A DNA stretch of 63,972 bases from Streptomyces sp. SM10 (GTDB lineage: Bacteria > Actinomycetota > Actinomycetes > Streptomycetales > Streptomycetaceae): the NCBI RefSeq assembly GCF_002910915.1, contig NZ_NEUF01000130.1:1-63972 (forward strand), in the 5' to 3' direction. Within the stretch, counting starts at the first letter, position 1. Each line of letters begins with the position of its first letter. Below the pieces are notes generated by a model. It worked only from the letters and a program-made list of their open reading frames with translations. It did no database searches and was not told the DNA's origin. Below are positions 24,529 to 32,421 of this stretch, one piece after another. Position numbers and translations under genes: made by a program.

Positions 24529-25614
24529 TCAGCCGATCTCGGCGCCGAACGCCGCCAGCGCCTCGGGCACCGGCTGGAAGAACGTCTCGCCGCCGGCCGA
24601 GCAGTCACCGCTGCCGCCCGAGGTCAGGCCGATCGCGGTGTCGCCCGAGAAGAGCGAGCCGCCGCTGTCGCCGGGCTCGGCGCAGACCGTGGTCTGGATG
24701 AGGCCGTTGACGATGTCGCCGTTGCCGTAGTTGACGGTGGCGTCCAGGGCGGTGACCTCACCGTCGTGGACCTGGGTGGTGGAGCCACTGCGGGTCACCG
24801 ACATGCCGACGGTCGCGTCACCCGCCTGGGTGATCGCCTGGGTGGAGCCGTCGTAGAGGTCCACCTCGCTGGGGTGCTCCACGTCGGACGTGTACTTGAC
24901 CAGGCCGTAGTCGTTGTCCGGGAAGCTGGAGCCCTCGTTGGCGCCGATCTCCGCGCCGCCCTGCGCGTCGGACCAACTGGTGATCGACTCGGTGCAGTGT
25001 CCGGCGGTCAGGAAGTACGGCTCGCCGCCCTTGACGACGTTGAAGCCCAGCGAGCAGCGCCCGCCGTTGCCCCAGATGGCGTCGCCACCGGCGATCAGCG
25101 GCTTGAACTCCCCCTTCGACTTGGTGAGTTCGGCCTTCGAACCGAGCCCGTCGACCACCTTGCTGAGCTTGTCCCAGGCCGCGCCGTCGACCGTGCGGTC
25201 GGCCGTGACGACCACCTTGTTGCTGACCGGGTCGACGGCCCAGGAGGTGCCGGGGATGGTGGCCTTGTCCGAGAGGGTCTGCCGGGCGTTCGTCAGCTCG
25301 GCGAGCGTGTGCTGGACCAGTCTGGCCTTGCCGCCCGCCTGGCGGACCTGCTCGGCGGCCGCCTCGTCGACGACGTTGACGACGAGGCTCTTGCTCTTGG
25401 CCTCGTAGTACGCGCCCGCCGTGTCGCCGCCCAGGGTCTTGTCCAGGGTGGCTGCGAGACTTCCGGCCGCGTGGGCGTCGAGGGTCTTCACGGTGAACTG
25501 GGGTACGTCGTCACTGGCGTTCGCAGTCTGGAACGTCACTCCTGCTGCGACCAGGGCGAGGACGGCCGATCCGGCCATCGCCACGCGCTTCCCGGATATG
25601 CGTCGGTGCTTCAA
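24529..25614 (-). CDS. secreted streptogrisin-type S1 serine protease (prepro form)
   Basis: A 361-residue prepro-protease. The signal peptide (about 1-34) and an alpha-lytic-type pro-region (to about 174) precede mature sequence beginning IAGGDAIWGNGGRCSLGF. The triad is H206 (LTAGHC), D235 (NDYGLV) and S317 (GDSGGS), with typical disulfide cysteines. The pro-region acts as a folding chaperone and is then cut off. Start TTG at 25614 is inferred from an AGGAGG six bases upstream; no ATG or GTG fits as well. A close relative (37756-38658) lies 12 kb away in the same orientation, on the other side of the fxs island. Confidence 0.92.
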   Translation of the reverse strand: MKHRRISGKRVAMAGSAVLALVAAGVTFQTANASDDVPQFTVKTLDAHAAGSLAATLDKTLGGDTAGAYYEAKSKSLVVNVVDEAAAEQVRQAGGKARLVQHTLAELTNARQTLSDKATIPGTSWAVDPVSNKVVVTADRTVDGAAWDKLSKVVDGLGSKAELTKSKGEFKPLIAGGDAIWGNGGRCSLGFNVVKGGEPYFLTAGHCTESITSWSDAQGGAEIGANEGSSFPDNDYGLVKYTSDVEHPSEVDLYDGSTQAITQAGDATVGMSVTRSGSTTQVHDGEVTALDATVNYGNGDIVNGLIQTTVCAEPGDSGGSLFSGDTAIGLTSGGSGDCSAGGETFFQPVPEALAAFGAEIG

Positions 25615-26050
25615 CTTCGACCTCCTGTGGGGCCGCGCAACGGGCAAGTGGGGTGCCCGGAACACGGAGGATGGGGCGCCCACTATTCCGATCCGGCCGA
25701 TAGCACACAAGGTCGACTTCCGGACTCACACACGACGACGACGGTTCACCCGCGACCCGTTCACAAGCCGGGCGTCTCACCACGTCGGTTCCGATTGCGA
25801 ACACCCGGTGCGATCGCCGGTCGGCAACGGGTGAGGACTAGTCCTGTCCTGAAACAGTGTCTGGAGTCCGGATGCTGTGCAGAGCACTCCTGAAGCCGAA
25901 CACCGCCGAATGCTCCCGAACGTCCCGAACACCACCGGCGCATCGCGACAAGGAGTGCCGCTGCCGCGTCCGATAGGTCATCATCGAAAAGGCAGTACAC
26001 GCCGGGTACTTGGTGCCCGGACCGAGCGGGGTGACCGAGCGGAGGGTGGC
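25615..26050. other. 436-bp divergent intergenic region
   Basis: It holds the upstream regions of the protease and of the hydrolase gene. It is somewhat less GC-rich than the genes. No conserved small frame is seen. Confidence 0.4.
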
Positions 26051-26935
26051 GTGCGAAGTCGGTTGCGCGTGGCGGACGGACGGCATCTGATGGTCGAGCG
26101 TCAGGGGGACCCCAGAGGCAGACCGGTGTTCCTCCTGCACGGGATGCCGGGCAGCCGGCTGGGTCCCGCTCCGCGCGGGATGGTGCTCTACCAGCGGAAC
26201 ATGCAGCTGATCAGCTTCGACCGTCCCGGGTACGGCGGCTCGGACCGGCTGGCGGGACGCCGGGTGAGGGACGTCGTCGAGGACGTACGGGCGATCGCCG
26301 ACTCGCTCGGGCTGGGACGCTTCGCCGTGGTCGGCCGCTCGGGCGGCGCTCCGCACGCCCTGGCCTGCGCCGCGCTGATGCCCGACCGTGTCACCCGTAC
26401 CGCCGCCCTGGTCAGCCTCGCTCCCCGGGATGCCGAAGGGCTCGACTGGTTCGAGGGCATGGCCGCGTCCAACGTGCTCGCGTACTCCAGGGCGGTGGAT
26501 GATCCCGACGGGCTGGCGGAGTCCTTCATCAGCCGCTCGGCACAGATCCGGCAGGACCCGGCACGGCTCCTGGACGACCTGCGCAGGGAGCTGACCGACT
26601 CCGACCGTGTCGTGGTCAACGACGCCGGGATCCGCATGATGCTCCTCGCCAACTTCCGCGAGGGACTGCGCACCTCGGCGTACGGCTGGATCGACGACGC
26701 GCTCGCCTTCTGCAGGCCGTGGGGATTCGACCCCGCGGACATCAAGGGCCCCGTGATGCTCTGGCACGGCGTGAAGGACGTGTTCTCACCCGTGGGCCAC
26801 TCCCGCTGGCTGGCGGGTCAGATCCCGGGCGCCACCGCCGTACTGGAGCCGGCGGCCGCTCACTTCGACGCGCTGTCCGTGCTCCCCGACGTGCTCAACT
26901 GGCTGCTGGACGAGAGGGAAGCGGCGGCCTGCTGA
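26051..26935 (+). CDS. alpha/beta hydrolase
   Basis: A 294-residue cytoplasmic alpha/beta hydrolase. The oxyanion element is FLLHGMPGSR and the strand before the elbow reads FAVVGRSGGAPHA, where the Ser of G-x-S-x-G is the nucleophile. A late Asp in WHGVKDVFSP and His in AAAHFDAL complete the triad. The lid region is helical. GTG at 26051 is taken as start with GGAGGG four bases upstream; open frame further upstream has no such site. The substrate is unknown. It is convergent with fxsT and separated from it by a strong hairpin, so it is not part of the RiPP operon. Confidence 0.82.
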   Translation: MRSRLRVADGRHLMVERQGDPRGRPVFLLHGMPGSRLGPAPRGMVLYQRNMQLISFDRPGYGGSDRLAGRRVRDVVEDVRAIADSLGLGRFAVVGRSGGAPHALACAALMPDRVTRTAALVSLAPRDAEGLDWFEGMAASNVLAYSRAVDDPDGLAESFISRSAQIRQDPARLLDDLRRELTDSDRVVVNDAGIRMMLLANFREGLRTSAYGWIDDALAFCRPWGFDPADIKGPVMLWHGVKDVFSPVGHSRWLAGQIPGATAVLEPAAAHFDALSVLPDVLNWLLDEREAAAC

Positions 26936-26990
26936 TCGCGGCGGGGCTCCGGGCCCGGCACGTCCGCCGGCGACGCCGAGCCGCCAGCGG

Positions 26991-27026
26991 GGGCTCCGGG
27001 CCGGGCACCTCCCCGGCCCGGAGCCC
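26991..27026. terminator. bidirectional terminator between hydrolase gene and fxsT
   Basis: A perfect 15-bp stem GGGCTCCGGGCCGGG/CCCGGCCCGGAGCCC with a 6-nt loop, 7 bp from the fxsT stop codon. It closes the fxs operon. Confidence 0.75.
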
Positions 27027-27032
27027 ACCGAC

Positions 27033-30000
27033 TCAGACGGACATCGGTTCCAGCTCGCGCTGGAACCTCTCCTCGGTCCTCGCTATCCGGGTCAGCGGGT
27101 GGTCGTCACCGAGCTGTCGCGCCAGCTCGTCGCCCGTCTCCACCCGCAGCCTCAGCGCCTCGTCACCGCGTCCCATCGCGTAGAGCGTGACCGCGATGTT
27201 CGAGGTCATGGCCAGGGTCTCCGGGTGGTGCGCCCCGAGGACCTCCCTGAGCTGCCCGGCCACCTTGCGCTCCGTCTCCAGCACGATCCCGAGCTCACCC
27301 CGGTCGGCTGTCGCGTTGGCCAGGTTCATCACGCAGAGCAGGGTGTTCGGGTGGTCGCGCCCGAACACCTCACGCATGGAGGCGACCACCCGGGTCAGCA
27401 GCCTCTCCGCCTCCTGGGACGCACCCGCCCCGGCGAGGTAGACGCCGAGATTGTTCTGCGCGGCCAGCGTGTACGGGTGCGCCTCCCCCGGCACCTTCAT
27501 GTACTGGTCGACCACTTCCTGCGCGGTGTCCCTGGCACCGCCCGCCTCCCCCACGGCGAACAGGTCCGCCGCCATGTTGAGGTCGCAGGCCAGGGACTCG
27601 GGGTTGGCCGAGGTGTACTTGGCCCGGTACCTGGCCCGGGTGGCCACCGTGAGCCGTCGAGCGTCCTCGAGCTGACCTGCCCTGCGCAGCGAGACCGCCA
27701 GGCTCTTGGCGGCGCTGAGTGTGGTCGGGTAGGTGCGGCCGAGCGTCGCCTTGAGGCTGTCGTAGGTACGGCTGAGCAGCGCGACGGAGTCCTCGTACCG
27801 TCCGACCTCGCGCAGGTCACGGGCCAGGTTGAGCGCGGAGGACAGGCTGTGCGGATGTTCCTGTCCCAGCACCTCGGACCGCAGGTCGTAGCAGTCCTGG
27901 TCGATCTCCCGGGCCCTGGCGTACTGGCCGACGCTTCGCAGGTTCAGCGCCAGGTTGTTGGCCGCTGCGAGCGTCCGGGCGTGCCTCTCGTGGAAGATCT
28001 GGTTGAAGCCGTCATGGGCTTCGGTCGCCAGCTCGATCGCCCGCCCGTACTCCCCGAGCAGCCCCAGGTCGATGGCCAGTCCGCTGGTGGTCATGTACGT
28101 GTGCGGATGCTCCGGCCCCAGTACCTCCCGCTGCAGTCGCAGGGTGAACTCGTCCAGTTCCTTCGCCTCCACGTACCGCCCGCGGGTGCGGAGGATGTTG
28201 GACAGGTGGAAGCAGAGGTACAGGTACTGGATGTCCCGCTCGCCCAGCATGTCCAGCCAGGTGGCGCGGAGTTCCTCCCCGAGGAGGCCCGCGGTCCTCA
28301 CGTCCCCGCGCTTCCAGAGATAGCGCACCCGGTCGATGAGCAGCCTGCGGGTCTCGTGGTCCCTGCAGTTGCGCGCGTCGGACGTTCCGAGGTGCGGCCA
28401 GATCGTGGCGAAGCGCGGCCAGTTCTCCGGATTGTCGATCGGTTCGGTGTCGTCGGGCCGGGCACCGGCCAGAATGAGGTGGACGACGTGCCTGGCCTCC
28501 GCCTGCTCCTCCTCACTGAGCTGAGCCCTGATCACCGCCTGCACCAGCCGGTGCACCTGGATGGAGTTCGACACCTGGTCGACCTTGGCCAGGGCGAAGC
28601 GACCGATCTCCCGGATGACCCGGCCGAGCACCAGCTTCTCCTGGAGCGAGGAGTCGTAGGGCTTCAGCGCCTCGATCATCTCCTTGCTGTACAGGAGGTT
28701 CGCGGAGATGGGCTCGGGAGCGAAGAACGCGCAGAGCTGAAGGAGCCGTACGGCTGCGGGCGAACGCTCCTTGAGCCGCTCGATGGAGATGTTCCAGGTC
28801 GCGGCGACGGGTTGCGGGTAGCCTGCCGGCTGGTTCAGTGCAAGGACCTGCGGGGCCTGCCGGGCGAGCTGCTCCAGATAGGCGTCGATGGGAGTCGCGG
28901 TCTCCGCGATCCAGGCGGCCGCCTGTTCGACGGCGAGCGGGAGGTCGCCGACGGCAGTGGCCACCTGGGCCGCGTCCTCGGCGCTGAGCCCCGGCGCCCT
29001 GCGCTGCAGATGCTCGATCGACTCCTCCCGCAGGAACACGTCGACGGGCAGTGCGTCGCCGTGCTGGGACCACGCCTGGTTCCGCGACGTGACCAGGATG
29101 TGGCCGGAGCCACCCTGCGGGAAGTATCGCCTCAGGCGCTCGGGGTCGTCCGCGTTGTCGAAGACGAGCAGCCACCTGTCCGAGGGCACGCCGCGCCTGA
29201 GCAGGTCGACCGCCTCCTGGGAGGCCGCCGCCATGTCGTCACCGCCCTGGGCACCGAGCCGTACGGCCAGCTCGGCGAGGCCCGCGATCACGTCGTCCGT
29301 CTGCTCGGACGATATCCACCACACCAGGTCGTAGTCCGCCATGAAGCGGTGCACGTACTCCAGTGCCACCTGGGTCTTGCCGACGCCGCCGAGGCCGTAC
29401 AGAGTCTGCGGCTGCGGCAGCACGACGGCCATGCCGCCGCCGAGCTGGTCGCGCATCCGCTCCAGGACCAGGGAGCGGCCGGTGAAGCCGGGGTTGCGCG
29501 GCGGCGCGTTCCAGATCCTGGGCACGGTGCCGGGGAAGCGGGGCCCGGGCGACGCCCCGTCGCCCAGCTGCACGGGCCGGTCCAGGGCACGCATCAGTGC
29601 CGTCGTGGCATGGACCTCGTCCAGCCGGAAGAGGTCGACCGGGTTGCGGTCGATGTACGGCGCCGAGAGGCGCACATCGCTGATCCTCAGCGGGAGCAGC
29701 TGACGTCGTCCGCCACCTGGGTCCTCGGAGACCGCCCGGTCCCACAGGTCCACGGCCCGCTGGGACTTGAGATAGGCGCTGGAGAGCAGCACGACGGTGC
29801 GGGCGGCGCTCTCGGCCGCCGACTGCGCCGGGTCCACCGGACCGGTGTCGGCGGAGACGTCGCGCGGGACCACCCGGAACCCGGCGCGGGTCAGGACCGA
29901 CTCGATCCAGTCGGCCCACATGCGGTTCTCCGCCACATAGCTGAGGAAGAGATCCGCCGGCAGCGCGGGCCGGCGCCGGGTGAAGGCGTCGCGGATGCGC

Positions 30001-30968
30001 AGCCGCACCTCCTCACCCACCGGGGGCATCGAGGTGATCTCCTGCTGGGTGACGACCGCGGTGAGGCGCTCGAAGGCGGACAGCAGCGAATTGCTGAGCC
30101 CGGCCTCGTCGCCGAAGGTCGCCAGGGTCTCCTCGTACGCGTAGTAGGGGCGGTAGGGAATCTCCACCGCGCCCCAGTAGGCGGTGAGTTCGTCACCGGA
30201 GAGATCGCGGGGAAGCCGGTCGAACTTCAGCCGGGCCAGGGCACGTCCGGCGTCCGCCTTCTCCTTCTCGCCCTCGTCGATCCGCATCGGGACGGGGAAG
30301 ATGGAGATGGGTCGGCCGGTGTAGCGCTCGGCGATCTGCCGGGCGACGGAGGCCGCGCCGTCGATGGACTGGTCGCTCAGGGTGAAGCAGTCGACGAGCA
30401 CGTCCGGGAGGTGGACGGTGCAGATGTCGGCGATGTCGCTGAGGCCGGTACGGCTGTCGATGAGGACGTAGTCGTAGTTGGCCTTCATGTCGTCCCGCAG
30501 GGCGTCGAAGAAGTGGCCGCCGCCGAGCCGGTCGTAGAAGTTGTCCCAGTCGAAGGTCGAGACGGTCGCGGAGTACTCGCGGTTCTGCCGGCCGGCGGAG
30601 ACGAAGTCGAGGGTGCCGCCCCGCGGGAACTCCCAGCCGAGCGCGTCGGGGTTGAGCGAGACCGCGTGGGGCTGGATGCGGGCGTAGTCGCGGTGCCAGT
30701 CGTCGGCACGCTGGGCCGGGTTGGTCGCCGCCCAGGCGAATTCGGTGATCAGGTCGATCACACCGGTGGTGGCCCCGAGTGTCGACGGGTCGAGGAAGGG
30801 GTGGAAGAACCGGTGGAGTCCCGGGGCCTCCAGGTCCCAGTCGACGGCCAGCACCCGCTTGCCGTTGGCCGCGAGGATCCAGGCGGTGTTGGCCAGGGCC
30901 ATGGTGCGCCCGGTGCCGCCCTTGTACGAGTAGAAAGTGACGATCCGCCCGTCACGACCGGCTGTCAT
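27033..30968 (-). CDS. fxsT: FxsT: MinD-like - TIR - NB-ARC - TPR protein of the FxSxx-COOH system
   Basis: A 1311-residue cytoplasmic protein with four parts. Residues 8-300 are a MinD/ParA-like ATPase with deviant Walker A KGGTGRT (16-22) and an acidic strand YVLIDSRTG. Residues 338-455 are a TIR domain (LFLSYVAENRMWADW; VVLLSSAYLKSQRAVDLW). Residues 495-780 are an NB-ARC NTPase with P-loop GLGGVGKT (525-532) and Walker B LLVFDNAD (600-607). The remaining 500 residues are tetratricopeptide-like repeats with the recurring HP-x-T/S element of long TPR signalling ATPases. This matches the FxSxx-COOH system TPR protein. Its ATG overlaps the fxsC stop (ATGA). The architecture resembles immune or signalling STAND proteins; how it serves the RiPP is unknown. 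Confidence 0.85.
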   Translation of the reverse strand: MTAGRDGRIVTFYSYKGGTGRTMALANTAWILAANGKRVLAVDWDLEAPGLHRFFHPFLDPSTLGATTGVIDLITEFAWAATNPAQRADDWHRDYARIQPHAVSLNPDALGWEFPRGGTLDFVSAGRQNREYSATVSTFDWDNFYDRLGGGHFFDALRDDMKANYDYVLIDSRTGLSDIADICTVHLPDVLVDCFTLSDQSIDGAASVARQIAERYTGRPISIFPVPMRIDEGEKEKADAGRALARLKFDRLPRDLSGDELTAYWGAVEIPYRPYYAYEETLATFGDEAGLSNSLLSAFERLTAVVTQQEITSMPPVGEEVRLRIRDAFTRRRPALPADLFLSYVAENRMWADWIESVLTRAGFRVVPRDVSADTGPVDPAQSAAESAARTVVLLSSAYLKSQRAVDLWDRAVSEDPGGGRRQLLPLRISDVRLSAPYIDRNPVDLFRLDEVHATTALMRALDRPVQLGDGASPGPRFPGTVPRIWNAPPRNPGFTGRSLVLERMRDQLGGGMAVVLPQPQTLYGLGGVGKTQVALEYVHRFMADYDLVWWISSEQTDDVIAGLAELAVRLGAQGGDDMAAASQEAVDLLRRGVPSDRWLLVFDNADDPERLRRYFPQGGSGHILVTSRNQAWSQHGDALPVDVFLREESIEHLQRRAPGLSAEDAAQVATAVGDLPLAVEQAAAWIAETATPIDAYLEQLARQAPQVLALNQPAGYPQPVAATWNISIERLKERSPAAVRLLQLCAFFAPEPISANLLYSKEMIEALKPYDSSLQEKLVLGRVIREIGRFALAKVDQVSNSIQVHRLVQAVIRAQLSEEEQAEARHVVHLILAGARPDDTEPIDNPENWPRFATIWPHLGTSDARNCRDHETRRLLIDRVRYLWKRGDVRTAGLLGEELRATWLDMLGERDIQYLYLCFHLSNILRTRGRYVEAKELDEFTLRLQREVLGPEHPHTYMTTSGLAIDLGLLGEYGRAIELATEAHDGFNQIFHERHARTLAAANNLALNLRSVGQYARAREIDQDCYDLRSEVLGQEHPHSLSSALNLARDLREVGRYEDSVALLSRTYDSLKATLGRTYPTTLSAAKSLAVSLRRAGQLEDARRLTVATRARYRAKYTSANPESLACDLNMAADLFAVGEAGGARDTAQEVVDQYMKVPGEAHPYTLAAQNNLGVYLAGAGASQEAERLLTRVVASMREVFGRDHPNTLLCVMNLANATADRGELGIVLETERKVAGQLREVLGAHHPETLAMTSNIAVTLYAMGRGDEALRLRVETGDELARQLGDDHPLTRIARTEERFQRELEPMSV

Positions 30969-32269
30969 ACGTCCTCCGCATCCGTCGCAGGGTCGTGCAT
31001 GTCGGGTATGAACCGGGTGTTGCCCATGGGCCCCATCAGTCGCGTCCGCTCGCTGTGCCGTCCGCCGGCCGGTGGATAGACCGTGGCGTGTCTCAGATAC
31101 TGCTGAGCGGCCACCTCGACCACCTGGGGCAGGATCTGGCCGAACGCTTCCATGCTGGGTACCCCCTTGGCAGCGACACGGCAGAAGGCCCGTCCCTGCT
31201 GCATCTTGACCGGCATCGTCTGCTCGAGCTTCTCGGTCAGTTCGGCCTCGGCCGCTCTGCTCTGGTGGTCGTCCCTGCACCAGGGGACGACCATGGTCAC
31301 CCAGGGCCGGTTCTCCGCGTCGAAGGCGGCGAGCCGTCGCCTGAGATCCTCGTCCTGCAGGGCCCAGCGGTCGACCAGGAGGATCTCCGGGGTGCTGGGG
31401 GACTGCTTGCCCTCCCGCTGTCCGATGTCCTCGTCGAACGGGGTCACGAAGGCCTGGTAGTTGAGGGAGCGCACCAGCTCTTCGGCGACATACGCCAGTG
31501 GTCTGGCGGCGGCCGGGTGGTAGGGGTTCCACTCCTGCGGATTGTCGCCGTAGTACTCCGGACTACGGCCCTCCGGCAGATCGTGCCGCGTCGGCGCCGC
31601 GATGGTGATCCGCATGGGTCGCGGTGCGCCCGCGCCGCCGCCCGGCGCGCCGAAGGCACTGGGGACGAGACGGAAGTCGAGTGGTCTGCCCGAACCGATC
31701 TGCACGGTGTCGGCGACATGGACGATGCGCTTCGCCAGGTGGTAGACGGCCTGCTCGTAGTCCTGGGCGAACAGCGTGAGTTTGATCAGCCCGTAGAGCC
31801 CGTCGCTGACGTAACGGTCGCCGAAGTCACGGTGGTTGAACTGTAACCGCTCCGCCGGTCCCGGGAGTTGACTCGCGGGCACCGGCACCCAGAGAGCGGG
31901 CACGATCGCCTCGGCCGGCTGGTTCGACCGGGCGCGGTGATGGATCGCACGCTGTTCGAAGGCGTACCACTCCTTGCCGCACATCTCGCTGGCGAAGTAG
32001 CGCGGCGAGAACAGCGGTACGAAGACCCGGCAGTTGGCGAGCACGTTGCCCAGCCGCTCGGACCAGCCCTCGCCGGAGCGTATCTCCCGGTCCATGAATC
32101 CGGCCGGCGCTCCGGCGGGCAGGTTGGTCATGGCCATCACATGGCCGCAGAGATCTTGGAATAGCCGTTCGACCCACATGTCCGGGTCCGATCCACCGCC
32201 GTACCCCGGTGTATGCGCGTAGCTCAGAAAGAAGTACGGCCGATGGTCCGCCGCTCGCTGCTGCGTCAT
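30965..32269 (-). CDS. fxsC: FxsC: TIR-like protein of the FxSxx-COOH system
   Basis: A 434-residue protein. The N-terminal 190 residues are TIR-like (YFFLSYAHTP near residue 12; VFVPLFSPRYFASEMCGKEW). The C-terminal part has a second alpha/beta segment with EILLVDRWALQDED and a characteristic end. This is the FxsC family, found only beside FxsA/FxsB. The ATG at 32269 is taken as start; no strong ribosome binding site is visible. An in-frame TTA leucine codon lies at 31844-31846 (residue 142), so translation should need the bldA tRNA. It is coupled to fxsT by ATGA overlap and follows fxsB by 152 bp. Confidence 0.83.
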   Translation of the reverse strand: MTQQRAADHRPYFFLSYAHTPGYGGGSDPDMWVERLFQDLCGHVMAMTNLPAGAPAGFMDREIRSGEGWSERLGNVLANCRVFVPLFSPRYFASEMCGKEWYAFEQRAIHHRARSNQPAEAIVPALWVPVPASQLPGPAERLQFNHRDFGDRYVSDGLYGLIKLTLFAQDYEQAVYHLAKRIVHVADTVQIGSGRPLDFRLVPSAFGAPGGGAGAPRPMRITIAAPTRHDLPEGRSPEYYGDNPQEWNPYHPAAARPLAYVAEELVRSLNYQAFVTPFDEDIGQREGKQSPSTPEILLVDRWALQDEDLRRRLAAFDAENRPWVTMVVPWCRDDHQSRAAEAELTEKLEQTMPVKMQQGRAFCRVAAKGVPSMEAFGQILPQVVEVAAQQYLRHATVYPPAGGRHSERTRLMGPMGNTRFIPDMHDPATDAEDV

Positions 32270-32421
32270 GCGTGCACACGACCCCCGTCCTGTGTGAGCA
32301 CTCGCATCCCAGGGCTGTGGTGCGAGGGAGCGAGCGAATTCATCATTCCGGAGCGGACTGTGCTCCACCCCCATGGCGTTCGGTCAATCAACGCCAATTT
32401 TGAGTCATCCATACCCAGGAT

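Noticed and set aside
27099..31079. Very long rightward open frame opposite fxsT
   Set aside because: Typical antisense open frame in high-GC DNA; its composition is Val/Gly/Arg-rich low complexity and fxsT has clear domains.
30969..31532. Extension of fxsT into fxsC
   Set aside because: It is an out-of-frame overlap with a recognisable FxsC; the ATGA junction at 30965-30968 is a normal coupled start.
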